64,000 nt of DNA from Cristatella mucedo (Eukaryota > Bryozoa > Phylactolaemata > Cristatellidae). The stretch spans positions 345,001 to 409,000 of the forward strand of contig WPIO01000161.1 of the NCBI GenBank assembly GCA_009760855.2, read 5' to 3'. The notes under the pieces are model-generated. The model ran no database searches and was not told the DNA's origin. It was given only the letters and a program-made list of their open reading frames with translations. The position numbers were made by a program, and so were the translations under genes. This document shows, one piece after another, positions 48,379-59,089 of this stretch. How positions within the stretch are numbered: position 1 is the first letter of the stretch; the number at the start of each line of letters is the position of its first letter.

Positions 48379-51300
48379 ATGAAGTGCATCCTGCTAGCGT
48401 TGGGTAAGCGTCCCTTTCCTCCTCCTCCGAAGCCGAGCTCGAGCGGCCGCGCGAGCTGCCTTAAGCGCCGCCCGCGGCCTCCGTCGCCGCCGCTGGACGC
48501 CGTCCGCTAGACGCGCGGCGACTCCTCTGAAAGCCGCCGCCGCCGCAGAGTCCCGAGACGGCGCCTCGTTTTCGAACGGTTTCCCTTGTCGCGGCGGCGG
48601 AAGTCGCGAGAGTGCGAACCGCCGGGAAGCGAAATGCTCGCCTTCTTCCTCGCCACCTTCTCCGCATATCGAGAGAATAAGGTCGGCCAAAGTCCCGTTG
48701 CTAGCGAGAGTGCTGCTCAGGGCCGCCGCCAACGGCTCAGGGCGGCGATTTTGACGTTGCTCGAAAACCGGAGGGCGCTGAAATAATAATAATAATAATA
48801 ATAATATTGCACTTGATAAAGCGCCCTCAGAGAACTTAATCTCTTTCTAGGCGCTTTACATTTGCTGCAAAGTGATACGCAATAGAATAGTAAGTAAAAT
48901 CATGCTTGAAAAACAAACAAAATGAATAACATGGTTAGGGGTTACATGCACTGGGTCAGCATGCAAATGTGGTTAGTGGCAGCATGAACAGTGTCAGCAC
49001 GCATAAGCACATCGAGGACGAATCACAAGGACCCACTAAATGCTGTCCTAAATAGGTATGTTTTTAAGTTTCTTTTAAATGTGGTCAGGTCAGGGGATGT
49101 TCTGATGCAGGTCGGGAGGGAGTTCCAGGCTGTGGGAGCATACGAGCTAAATGCACGGTCTCCAAAGGATTTAAGGTTTGTACGAGGTATTTCTAGACTG
49201 TTGGATTCCGAAAAGCGAGTGGTACGATGCTTTGCCTGATGGGGTAGTATCTCTGAAAGATAGGCTGGAGCCATAGAATGAAGAGACCTAAAAGTGAGCG
49301 ACAAAACCTTGAAGTCAATCCGTTCTTGACTGGTAACCAGTGCAGGTCGGCGAGAAGTGGAGTAATGTGGCAACTGCGACGCTCACGGCAGACAAGCCTA
49401 GCTGCAGAGTTTTGCACCAGCTGCAATCGCCTGATCGCACATGCTGGTAGGCCAGTAAGCAGTGAGTTGCAGAAGTCGAGACGAGATGTCACGAATGCAT
49501 GGACCAACTTGGACGTGGTATCCTTATCTAAACAAGCCCTAATTTTAGCAATGTTATGAAGCTGAAAATAGGCTGATTTGACTGTGGAGCTGATGTGGTC
49601 GTCTAACGAGAGGTCGCTTTGGAATATGACACCTAGATTTCGAGCTGATGCAACTGGAGATATGCTGGCAGAGCCAATTTTGAAAGTCAGCCTTTCCAAT
49701 TTCTGAATAACACACTAGGTTTGCCCATAACTAGTAAGTTAGTTTTATCATCGTTTAGTTTTAGAAAATTTGCTGCCATCCATGATCGGATGTCATCAAT
49801 GCATGCAGCAAGTGAGTTGAGAGAATTTGAGGTGCTCGAAGGCTGGGAGGGATCAAAGCAAAGGTACAACTGAGTGTCATCCGCATAGAAGTGAAAGCCT
49901 AGATTGTGCTTGGCAATCACATCAGCGAGAGGGAGAGTATAGACGGTGAAAAGGACCGGACCTAGCACAGAGCCCTGAGGTACTCCATATTTTAGAGGTA
50001 CTTCAGATGATCTTTGTCCATTCACATCAACACTCTGGAGTCTCCCACTGAGATAGGACCTGAACCACTGCAGAGCAGTGCCAGTGATGCCCAGGCGAGA
50101 TGAGAGGCGCTCTAGAAGTACTTTGTGATCGATGCTGAAACAGCCGAAATTGCCGCGGCCGACTGGGACCTGGCTGCGAATGCCGCAGCAATCACGTTCG
50201 CCAGCGCGACAGAGCCGAGCGGAAGAATACACGAGCACACTCGCGCTAGGCAGAAAGCGGCTTGCATTCGGCGGGGTCGGTGGTGGGCTGCCTTCTACAA
50301 TCTTGGACGCGTGGAATGGCCAGCGCTAACCCGGGATCTTAGCTAAGCGCTAAGGCGCTCGCAACGATCCAGGCTTGGAATTCGAGTCCTTGAGCAGGAA
50401 ATGTGTACTTATTTGCTCAGCAAAGATGGTCGGCGATGGGTGGCTGGGGGGGGGGGGCGACGGCTCGCGACACGTGACCAAACGCTCGATCTCGGCCACC
50501 TGGCCAGCGGCTACGTGCACCCGAAGGGGGGTAGGGCAAGCGAGAGGATGAGCCGCGATGGCACACTAGGTAAAGTGCCTAGAAATCAATTCAGTTCTCC
50601 GATGTCGCTATGCAAATATATTATTATTCTTATTACCATCTTCAAGCAGATAGCAAGCAAGCAGAGACGAACATCTTTGCTTTACAGGTGAGCTTCGATG
50701 GCACACTGGGTTAGGCGGTTGCTCGTCACGACCTTGGCCCAAGGTCGTGCGTTCGAATCCTGCGGTGGACGATCCCTTATTGCTGCTGCAAGCGGCGGCG
50801 ATAGCCTTTAAGTCTATTCTGCCGATATACAAAAGAGGCTGTTAAATCAGCTAGTTAGGGGCCGCACTTCGAGCTCTCGTGCGTAAAAATCGTTTCTGTC
50901 GAGCGGAGCTCAGCTTATAAGCCGCCGACCGACCAAAGTTCTAGAGAGCTACTTACGAAACAGGCGCGGCGTCGAGCTCAACGTGCAAGATCTCTCCTCC
51001 AAGTCTAGCATCGCCACATACCCCCACCGAGACGTCTGCCCGTACTTTTCTCGCGGGCAGTACCGAAAAGGACTGTTCATTGGACGAGCCCACCCATGGT
51101 CTCCACTGCCAAGTCGGCTTACTTTAAGCCGAGGAACATTGCCAAAACCAGGACCTGCTTTGTCGGTAGCCTGACAGCCAAACAAGTTCACGCTTTGAGA
51201 CAGCGCGTCTTGATTGCTGCAATACCATTTGTTTTACGACTCGCGGCACTCGCTCTAAATCGGCAGCAGCTAGTGCAAAATGTAGTATGGTCAGCCGTCA

Positions 51301-53416
51301 ATGGCTTACCTCCCTCGCTGTCACATCGCGCCGGTCCACTTCCACCTGAGCTCCACTAGCTTCCTGACGAGCATCGAATCGACTTCAGCATTCACTCTCA
51401 GTGTGGCTTACACGCTTACAACTTAGCCCAATTTGCGGAGCTAGTTTGGTCCATTGGTTAAGGTGCTCGCCCCGATCAAGGTCTGGCCGAGGTCGTGGGC
51501 TCGAGCCCCGTGGCGTATGTGAAGCTCCACAATATAGATTGAGTTATTTTAGGGTGCTATACAAATGAATTATATTTATATTTATTTTTATATTTATGCT
51601 AAAGCAAGTGTACAGATGCTTAGGCCACTTCTTAGCAGCAACTCTGGCTATTGATCAGCACTCACTCGTGCTTAGGTCAGGGCGCAATGTATTCAAAAGT
51701 ACAAGTACTTTAGGGATTTAGTAAGCTAACCGGGACCGGTGGTTCTTTAGCTGAAACATAAATAAGGCAAGGTCATTGTAAGCAGGCACCTCGGCCGCAA
51801 GCCAGACTGCCAGACTGTCGATGCATACTAGGTGACGGATCGATCAAGGAAAGATTTGCATCCAGGATTAAGTACTGCGAGACGTGTAGACGCTGAGGAT
51901 CGATCGATCGAGGACAGGTCGATGATTCGCTCGCTTCTACCAGCCTCTGCCTATCCGACCTCCTGCTTGCTCTCTCAGTCACATCTCGGCCTCGCATCAC
52001 CTGCTCCTCGGCTTCTAGTCGATTCGCCACTCCTCGCACTAAATTAAGATCTTTTGGCGATCGATTGTGCATTCAGGTCTAATGCACCGGAAACCTAGCC
52101 CCAACTTCAGTAAAAACCTACACTGGTTTAGTATAACTTGAGAAGCAGCTAATGTGGCATGTGCTGCGCTTAGCTTTCCCCACGATATATATAGTCTTTG
52201 TGGAGTTACGACGGAGATACATTACATTACAGCTTGGTCGTAACTGTTCCACGAATATATTGGCAAAACTAGCATTACTCGGAAATTAGAAACCCCGACC
52301 CTCAAATTGGGGCTCTGCTAGCATATCCATCGTAGCATCTGCACGAAATCTGGGTGTCCTGATCGTATGCGACCTATCACTAGACGACCACATCAGCTCC
52401 GAAGTGAGTACGCCTACCCTTTCAGCTAATCCGAGTTGCAAAAATTCGGTCCTGCTTAGACAGTGATACTACTTCCATGTTGGTCCGTCTATATGTGACA
52501 TCCTGTCTCGACATCACTATTCAAATGTCTTCAGGCTTGTGCTGAAACGCACTCAGTTCAAAATTTAGCTGACCTGTCAGGAACTTCGCAATTGCCTCAT
52601 AATATTTCTCACCGACCTGCACCGGCTCGCCGTCAAGCAGCCATCGACTTCAAGATTCTGTCATTAGCTTTTAGTTAATTTCATTCTCTTCGGCCGGGCT
52701 ACCTATCCGAACTACTTCGCAATCAGACTTAATATCACACCACCTGCTCTTCTGACTAGAGCCTAGATTTTTTTTAAATACTAGCTGATTTAACAGCCTC
52801 TTTTTGTTTAGCTGCATACGAGCCATAAGGGCTATTGCCACCGCTTGCAGTGACAATAAGGGATCGCCCATCAAAGGATTCGGACGTGGAAAGCATCTGC
52901 CTTACCTAGCCATGCCGTCACGGCTGAGCTCTAGTGGCGCACTATAGAAATATCGGCATAATAATAATAATAAGTAATATTATTGATGATATGCCTGACA
53001 AAAAAATGAATCACATTCTCTTTGGAGTTTGAACGGTAAATACTGTCCGTGCGGGTCCAAGGGGATTTTGAGTTAAACCTCGGCCTCCGAAGCAGCTAGG
53101 CAGCTCCTGGCTAGTTGGACAAGCCACTAAAAGAGTCAATCGAGTCGCCCTAGTCTTGCATAATTAATTTAACTTTGTTGGCCGTCTATTTTTAGTCGTG
53201 TGCTGCTGCTGGACCCTGTCGACGGCCAATTTCGGATGTCCGACCTGCGAAGTGAAGGGCAGCATCTACTCCCCACTGCCCGGCACGAAGTGCTCACTGT
53301 TCGTTGAAACTGCATGGGGCTTGCCGGCCGAAAAGTTCCACTGTGCCGATGGTTTGGCATTCGACTCGTCTCTGTGCACTTGCAACTACCCGAGCAAGGT
53401 CTCGTGCACCTGCTAA
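48379..53416 (+). CDS. Small secreted chitin-binding (peritrophin-type) peptide
   Basis: Two coding exons. Exon 1 (48379-48403) encodes MKCILLAL plus one base, with donor G|GTAAGC. Exon 2 (53196-53416; acceptor TCTATTTTTAG) restores the frame in phase 1 and continues VVCCCWTLSTANFG, giving an 81-residue precursor with a signal peptide of about 20 residues. The mature part has Cys spacing C-x2-C-x14-C-x16-C-x10-C-x-C-x7-C-x-C and reads GTKCSLFVE, FHCADGLAFDSSLCTC, NYPSKVSC, matching a type-2 chitin-binding domain (CBM14) except that the third canonical Cys is missing and extra Cys are present. It would be secreted and bind chitin or a related glycan in gut lining or cuticle (family inference). 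The stop codon is followed at once by a donor-like CAG|GTACTG, so a 3' UTR intron is possible. Intron 1 is 4.8 kb and full of retroelements. A TATA box lies upstream. Confidence 0.8.
48782..50137 (-). mobile_element. CR1/L2-like LINE, youngest copy, in intron
   Basis: ATT tail at 48785 on the left, 5' truncation at about 50137. The frame at 49687-50238 begins at DHKVLLERLSSRLG and contains WFRSYLSGR, GVPQGSVLGP and FYADDTQLYL (RT catalytic motif). It is joined by one frameshift near 49690-49700 to a second frame (49193-49699) with SISPVASARNLGV, DFCNSLLTGLP and NSAARLVCRE. The RT upstream of motif A is missing. It lies antisense in intron 1 of the chitin-binding peptide gene. Confidence 0.93.
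50570..50640 (+). mobile_element. LINE 3'-end remnant
   Basis: TAAAGTGCCTAGAAATCAATTCAG then GCTATGCAAATATATTATTATTCTTATT. Confidence 0.6.
50690..50860 (+). mobile_element. tRNA-derived SINE, family B, near full length
   Basis: tRNA-like head with A-box (GATGGCACACTGGGTTAGGC) and B-box (GTGCGTTCGAATCCTGC), body TGCTGCAAGCGGCGGCGATAGCC, tail GATATACAAAAGAGGCTGTTAAATCAGC. Confidence 0.88.
51085..51425 (+). mobile_element. LINE fragment, divergent
   Basis: TCTCCACTGCCAAGTCGGCTTACTTTAAGC, GAACATTGCCAAAACCAGGACC and a later CAGCAGCTAGTGCAAAATG correspond to the RT C-terminal region of the LINE family; decayed. Confidence 0.65.
51450..51595 (+). mobile_element. tRNA-derived SINE, family A, near full length
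   Basis: A-box TTTGGTCCATTGGTTAAGGTGC, B-box GTGGGCTCGAGCCCCG, 3' block GAAGCTCCACAATATAGATTGAGTTATTTTAGGGTGCTATACAAATG, AT-rich tail. Confidence 0.88.
52325..52770 (+). mobile_element. LINE fragment
   Basis: GCATCTGCACGAAATCTGGGTGTCCTGATC, CTAGACGACCACATCAGCTCC and onward to CTACCTATCCGAACTACTTCGC; no 3' tail, interrupted by the SINE that follows. Confidence 0.75.
52780..52925 (-). mobile_element. tRNA-derived SINE, family B
   Basis: On +: GCTGATTTAACAGCCTCTTTTTG, CCACCGCTTGCAGTGACAATAAGGGATCG, reversed B-box and head to about 52925. Confidence 0.8.
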
Positions 53417-54619
53417 CAGGTACTGAGTCTCACTCTTCTCTTCCTCCATGAGTGATTCTCTCTCTCTCTCTCTCTCTCTCTCTGATTGCTGCACACATCT
53501 TGCAACCCCTGGGCAGCCTTACAACTGACCAGGGGTTGGCCTCAGTTAATCCGAGAGATGGTCAACTCACACAGTGACCTCCGCGCTCGGTCCCTCGGGC
53601 GGCTCAATCACCCAAGCGCACGCTCATGCAGACCAGCTCTGGCATCCTGTCGGTCTAGAAACGAGCCGCGCGCACCGCCTCCGCCGTGCTTGCGCCACTT
53701 CACTGTCCAGAGACTTGAGCCCATAAACTGGCGCTGGCGCTGCTGCTGAGCCCCCTGCTTGGCTGCCGACTGCCCGCGCCCAGCGCTACTTGCAGGCAAC
53801 CGGCCAGTTTACTCCGGCAGCTTCTCGCCGATTCGTCAGGAGCAGTCAGCCCTGCACGCGCGCATCCACTGAAGCTTGTGCGCACCCGAGGAGAAACGGC
53901 AACAACACTTCATTTCTTTGCTGCCTGGCTGACGTTGCATTGCACGAATAGATACATACAATATATACATGGTACACGATAAAGCAGCTACCTCTTGACT
54001 TTCTTTCCGGAGTTTCTTTCAGGGCACCGCGTGCCACTCGCGGGCTGGGTATGCGACCAGCAGCAAGCTCGGCGCTTACGCAGCAGCCAGCAAAGCTTCG
54101 ATAGAGGCGCCGAGCGCAGCGCAGCAAGCAGTCGCAGGCACGCCAACGGCTGGCTGGCGTCAGTCACACTGGGCAATACCGAGGCCGGATACGCAGTCCT
54201 GAGAGCGAGGCATGGCTGCGAGCTATTCGATCCGAGTTTGCTTAAAAAGCAGTAGCGACTTTCACTGGATACAAAAGAGGATCCGGAAAGAGCTGACGCA
54301 CATGCGCATGAACGAAAATATAAGTCAACCACGTTTTTGTACTCAACTCATCGGTTTGCCCACTGCCTGGCTCCAGACTAAGACACAGCCACGCACGCTC
54401 GGCAGGCGGGACGTCTGTGGCGCTGCCACCGGAAGGAAGTGAGGACAACAGCAACAGCATGCGAGTGGTTCGAGAGGGGGGAGACCGGAGATGGCGGGTA
54501 GCTGACAGTCGCAGAACAGCCACCGATGCAAAGACGATCGCCGTGACCGCAGCGACCACGCCCGTCAGTCGGACGAGTTCAGTGGCGGCCTTCTGCAGTG
54601 CGTCTCTTCGGCAGGACCC
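53417..54619. other. 3' flank between chitin-binding gene and MCTS1
   Basis: The two genes are convergent. A short CT microsatellite is at 53457-53482. No exon supported; open frames have no similarity. Confidence 0.4.
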
Positions 54620-57600
54620 CTATTTCACAGGCTTCATTAGCCACAGGCCGTCGTTCAGAAAGTGTATGTTGTCGACGCCAATGCCCTTGTTTTTTGAAAA
54701 TCTGCGCAAAAAAAGTACCGCGATTGCTCTGGTGGTGACGGTTTAGATGGGGGAGGGGGGCCGCTCTGGCACTGCAGTGCTTGAATGCATCTTACACAGG
54801 CGATAGAAATAAATCGGTGGCAGCAGGTGAAAGCAAAAGCAGACACGGACGATCGATGGAGAGACGAGTGAGAGCAGACAGCCCAGAGCAACACACACGA
54901 TAACTACAAGCATCATACACCGGTACACGGTGGCAGAGCAATGGCTGCACAAACAGCTTGCTGACATTCATGCCTGCGCACAGGCGCGCGAGATCAGACG
55001 ATGCATCCGCCCATTAGAATAATGGAGATCCAGTCACACCGGAATATGTTGCAGCAAATAAACACAGTGCACACTACACTACAGATACACCGTCGGAATT
55101 GCTGAAGCAAACTGCACTCGAGCTTCACTAGACGGTCGGAGACGACATGAGACAAAAACTAGTGTGACAGTCGCACTACACATGGTAGCACTAGCAATCG
55201 TTTCGGTATGTAAAACATCCGGCAGCACAGCACACACGGGAGCCCACAGGATCAGCCTGCATTGACTGATTAATGCTAACGGAAGTGCCGTCCAACCACG
55301 ATCAGCCACCGAACGCAGTCTGCACGGTACAGCAGGAGCCACTGAAGAGGCAAATCGCATTAGCAGGGATAGCGCATAACGAAATTCTGCACCCACCAAC
55401 TAATAAACGAGTCTGTGGTCAGTGGACGTGCTGAGGCTATAAATGCCCAGTCAGCAGATGCGGGAGTACTCCACCACGTGACTACGCACACGACTGAAGA
55501 GGGCGCCGCCTCAAAAGCCAAGCTAGCGGGTGGCTAACAGGCTAAAAGAGACTCGATAGGGTAAAACAAGAGCTGATTTGCAGCAAAGGCGCCACGGTGA
55601 CCGAAAGCATGCCCGAGCGCAGCACAAGCAAGGCCACACCGCTCAGCGAATGGTCCAAGCCAGCAATGCTCACATGTCCTCGGAGCTCATCTTGAGTAGT
55701 CCTATCGCCAGTGCATGCTGCTTCCCTTCGGCCGTTATGGCCTAATCACAGCGCTGCTAAGGACAACTCATCAGCGATTTCTTTCTCAAGCTGCGGGCAA
55801 TGCAGACGTCGCTGGCATGCCATCAATTTGCAAAAAGGATACGCAAACGGAATTCGCCGGCAGCTTTGTCATACGGGCTCCTGGCGAAGTCAGACCAGGG
55901 CACATGACGTTAGCCCCGCTCAGCACGAACCTTATAGCACCTTTGTCAACCTGCATCCAAGGACACAGGAAGGGATCTGCAAAACCATAGGGCCATGGCT
56001 AGAAGTTTGTGCTGCCCAATGAAGACGATCATTCATTTGATGTAACGCATCACGACGGCCAATTACCTGCTACACAAGTTAGGCAACCCAGAGAAAACAT
56101 ACAAACAAGCTGAAGAATGATGTTGCTCCTGCTCCTACCCGTATCACGAGTAGGTGGGTCTTCACACAAAGATTTTTCTGGGGACAGCATTTGACTATAT
56201 GCCTGCATGTTGCTTCATAAGTAACCACGACACTGATTAATAAATAAATATAAGTTCATCTGCATAGCGCCCTAAAAGAACTCTCTATTCAGGCGCTTCA
56301 CATATGCCTCAGGCTCGAACCCATGCGACGTTGGCCATCAAATACACTCACCTTGACCTTGGGCAGGGCGAGCACCTTAACCACTGGGCCAAACCAATAC
56401 GGCATTGATGAGTGGCCTTAGATAAAAGAGCTAGCCTCACCATTCAACCTGCCGATCAAATGTCTATCTCTTTGTCGCAGACTGCCAAGCCAACGAGTTC
56501 TTGCAGTATTGGCAATGCCATTTCCCGAACAAAAATTCAACTAGTGGCACTAGCACTTGGCAGCACAGGAAACTATCGAGCTACGAAAATCGTAAATATT
56601 ACACAAAACAAAACTCACAACCGTCATTTCTGGCCAAATCACTGCCATTCAAGGGAACTGTTCAGCATCAGCAGTAGCACACTTTGCTTCAAGTACTAAC
56701 TGGCGGTGTCGACTGTGTCACAGCTTAAATAAGTTCAGAAAGAACGACGGTACTTGTTCTACCCAGTGATGGATAGGAGATCGCTTCAAAAAAAACTAGA
56801 GCTACGCTATGCACAGAAAAGTGGTAGGTCCAGATCATCTGATTTCAACTTTCCTGATCAAGATCTCAGCATACACAAATCTTCTGAAAAGCGGCTCGAA
56901 ATGAAATCCACGAGCAGCACGAGTTCACTTACATCGGTGGACAAGCCGAAGGGTCGGATACCAGGGCGCCTCACGCTGCTTAAAGAACAGCGGCTCTCCG
57001 GTCTCAGCGTTGGCTATCATCTCTATGTGCTCTTGGCTAAAAAGGAGACCAGAGGATAGCATGCACCCTGTCAGCTGCCATCATTTTCTCCCAGGTTGAC
57101 TGTGGCTAACTTCAAGTCATTACAAGCATGCCACGGTACTGAAGCACCTGCGAACGCAAGTGGTACGTAAGGCGGCACATTCACTTCCATTTGAGGAAAT
57201 TAGGAAAAAACTTTGACACCCACACGCTCCTCACAATCTTTGCTCAGTCACCGTGAATTTTCCTTTGCGTGCTTGCGGTTATAAATTTGGAAAGTTATAA
57301 CTATCCAATTGATACGTTTCCTTTTCAACATATGCAAAGTGCTTACAATAAAAATTGACTTCCTCGAGGGCTACACAATTGTACTATTACTGTGATTATT
57401 TTATGGAGATCTGAGGCTCCAGTGCTTTTAAGCGATTCAGGTGAGGGCGACTCCGCAGGCAGCGTCTAGCGGTTAGCCACTGCCTGCATGCAGATCGGGG
57501 GGGGGGGGTAAAAAGCTTGCTCAAGATGCAGAAATCTGCACTCCTTGCTTTTGACTCGAGCTCTCCCCAAAATAATCGACTAGTCAAAATATCAGATCCA

Positions 57601-58234
57601 AGGCTGCGATCAAAGAGCTTGAGTTGCAGGCGGGTGCCGCATCAAAGTCGCACGCATCGCGCCGGTTCTAAGCGTTGGCAAGTCGAGCGGTCATTTAGGA
57701 CGACGCCCCACCACCCCGGCCGTACACAGAAGCGGGTGAGGTCTCAATGCCACGAAGCCGGACCAGGCGTTTTTAAAAATATCTCCCCAATGAGCATCAG
57801 CCCCATGGTACGATAAAAATGAGGGCGGACTCTTCCCGGGGCAGACGGTTGCGAGGAGACGCGACGCTATACGAGTGCCCTCGTCAGCGCAGCAGCCGTC
57901 CTCCTAAGCCAGCGATACCATACTTACCATTTGACCAACTTAACGCCACCCTTCTTCGGAACTATTTCGTCCCAAATAGTTTCCAGGTGTGGAAATTGTG
58001 CTATTAAATCACTCTTGAGGGCTCGTTGAACTGAAGTTTTCACTTGGTTTACGCCGGCGACGTGCTCCTTGTCAACGAATCTGCGCAATGAAAAAATATG
58101 CGAGCGCGCATTTCGCCCGGCATAGAGGCGAATCGAACCAATCATACCCGAGCGTAGGAGTCGCCTAGAAGAGCAAACGTCGGATCTAAACAAGCGTGGA
58201 GCCAACGCATGGACCGAGCTTACTTCTTGAACAT
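54620..58234 (-). CDS. MCTS1: MCTS1 orthologue (PUA-domain translation re-initiation factor)
   Basis: Six exons give a 183-residue protein (family about 181). Exon 1: 58224-58234, only 11 coding bases (MFK+AA), donor GTAAGC. Exon 2: 57928-58080, [36 protein letters not shown], donor GTAAGT. Exon 3: 56933-57036, [33 protein letters not shown]. Exon 4: 55843-55976, [26 protein letters not shown]. Exon 5: 55674-55741, [20 protein letters not shown]. Exon 6: 54620-54701, [19 protein letters not shown], stop TAG. All phases agree (2,2,1,0,2). Residues ~1-90 are the MCT1 N-terminal domain, ~91-175 the PUA RNA-binding domain. In the family MCTS1 pairs with DENR and acts on post-termination 40S ribosomes and re-initiation in the cytoplasm. 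Odd point: after SPGA the usual KLYPAAVDTIV is replaced by eleven unrelated residues ([11 protein letters not shown]) before a weak donor (GTATCC). Introns hold a SINE and a LINE tail. ETS-like CCGGAA/TTCCGG elements lie just upstream (58245-58292). Confidence 0.93.
56235..56400 (-). mobile_element. tRNA-derived SINE, family A, in MCTS1 intron 3
   Basis: On +: TGCATAGCGCCCTAAAAGAACTCTCTATTCAGGCGCTTCACATATG, reversed B-box CAGGCTCGAACCCATG, head ending GAGCACCTTAACCACTGGGCCAAACC. Same orientation as the gene. Confidence 0.88.
57225..57400 (+). mobile_element. LINE 3'-end remnant in MCTS1 intron 2
   Basis: CGTGCTTGCGG..., AAAGTGCTTACAATAAAAATTGACTTCCTCGAGGGCTACACAATTG then ACTATTACTGTGATTATTT. 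Confidence 0.55.
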
Positions 58235-58245
58235 CTTGGCACTAC

Positions 58246-58295
58246 CGGAACAGGAAATCTGCCGCAGTGGGGTACCACTGTTTGCTTCCGGTATT
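58246..58295 (-). promoter_or_regulatory. Putative MCTS1 core promoter with ETS-like sites
   Basis: CTACCGGAACAGG and GCTTCCGGTATTG flank the region just 5' of the MCTS1 ATG; such CCGGAA sites are common in TATA-less housekeeping promoters. Inference from motif and position only. Confidence 0.35.
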
Positions 58296-58582
58296 GTGTA
58301 ACGACTGCAATCGCTAGACGAAAACAAAACAACTATTCACACATGTTTAAAAATTTTACACGAATATGCATCACAATAAGTTGTTTTAACATCGTTTGAA
58401 TTATTAATAATAGCATAAATGTTAGGTGCAACTTTTACGACTTTCCCTCGTAGCGAGCCTACTGCATCCGTATCCGGCCATCGGCCGCACATTCGACGTT
58501 GCCCGGTTAGTCGATCGAAGCCTCGTGCTTGGGCTCTCTGCCTACGTAAGCCTCTGCGAATACGATAGCAGCGTGACCGAGT

Positions 58583-58636
58583 GCTCGTTTGTCGCGTGTT
58601 GTTGCTTCGCACTGGTCGCACCCTCCTTGAAAGGTA
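58583..58636 (+). repeat. ~50-bp direct repeat, copy 1
   Basis: TGCTCGTTTGTCGCGTGTTG and the following ~30 bases recur at 59691-59742 with one or two changes. Confidence 0.9.
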
Positions 58637-59085
58637 GGCGCGCGCGCGCTCAAGCTTGACCGGCTCGGGCGGTCGGCGCTTTGGACGCGCACCCTGCGGC
58701 GTTCGCGTCCATTCTGTCCTCTCTTTTCTCTCTCCCGCGTGATGATCTCAGCGGAGCCTCGGCACCGCAGGAGCCTCTTTGTTCGCCTTTTCTCTGCGAC
58801 TATCCGGGCAGCTTCCGCGCGCCCTGGCGAGCAGCAGCTTACGCACGCCTCTCCTTCGTTTCTTCCGCTTCCTCTCAGGCGCTGCGGCGGCGCCGCCGCC
58901 GCCGCAGCGCCTCCGCCGAACGCCTCCGGGGACGTTCCGCGCCCTAGCGCCAACTCGGCGCATCCGTACTGTCCCTGATTTCTCCGCGAGCGCTCCTGGT
59001 TGTCGGTCCTTCCGCGTGCGGCGGGAGCACGTCGCGCGTCGTTAGCGGCTGTGCTCGGTGCCGCCGTGCGACGACTCGTACGCGT
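58637..59085. other. CpG-rich region without supported exon
   Basis: High CpG; open on both strands for compositional reasons. Contains a GCGCGCGCGC run at 58641-58650 and a CGCCGCCGCCGCC patch at 58890. Could be promoter sequence. Confidence 0.35.
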
Positions 59086-59089
59086 AATG

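Noticed and set aside
50700-50790. A-box and B-box considered as a functional tRNA gene
   Set aside because: No foldable anticodon arm and a SINE body and tail follow; many sibling copies exist in the window.
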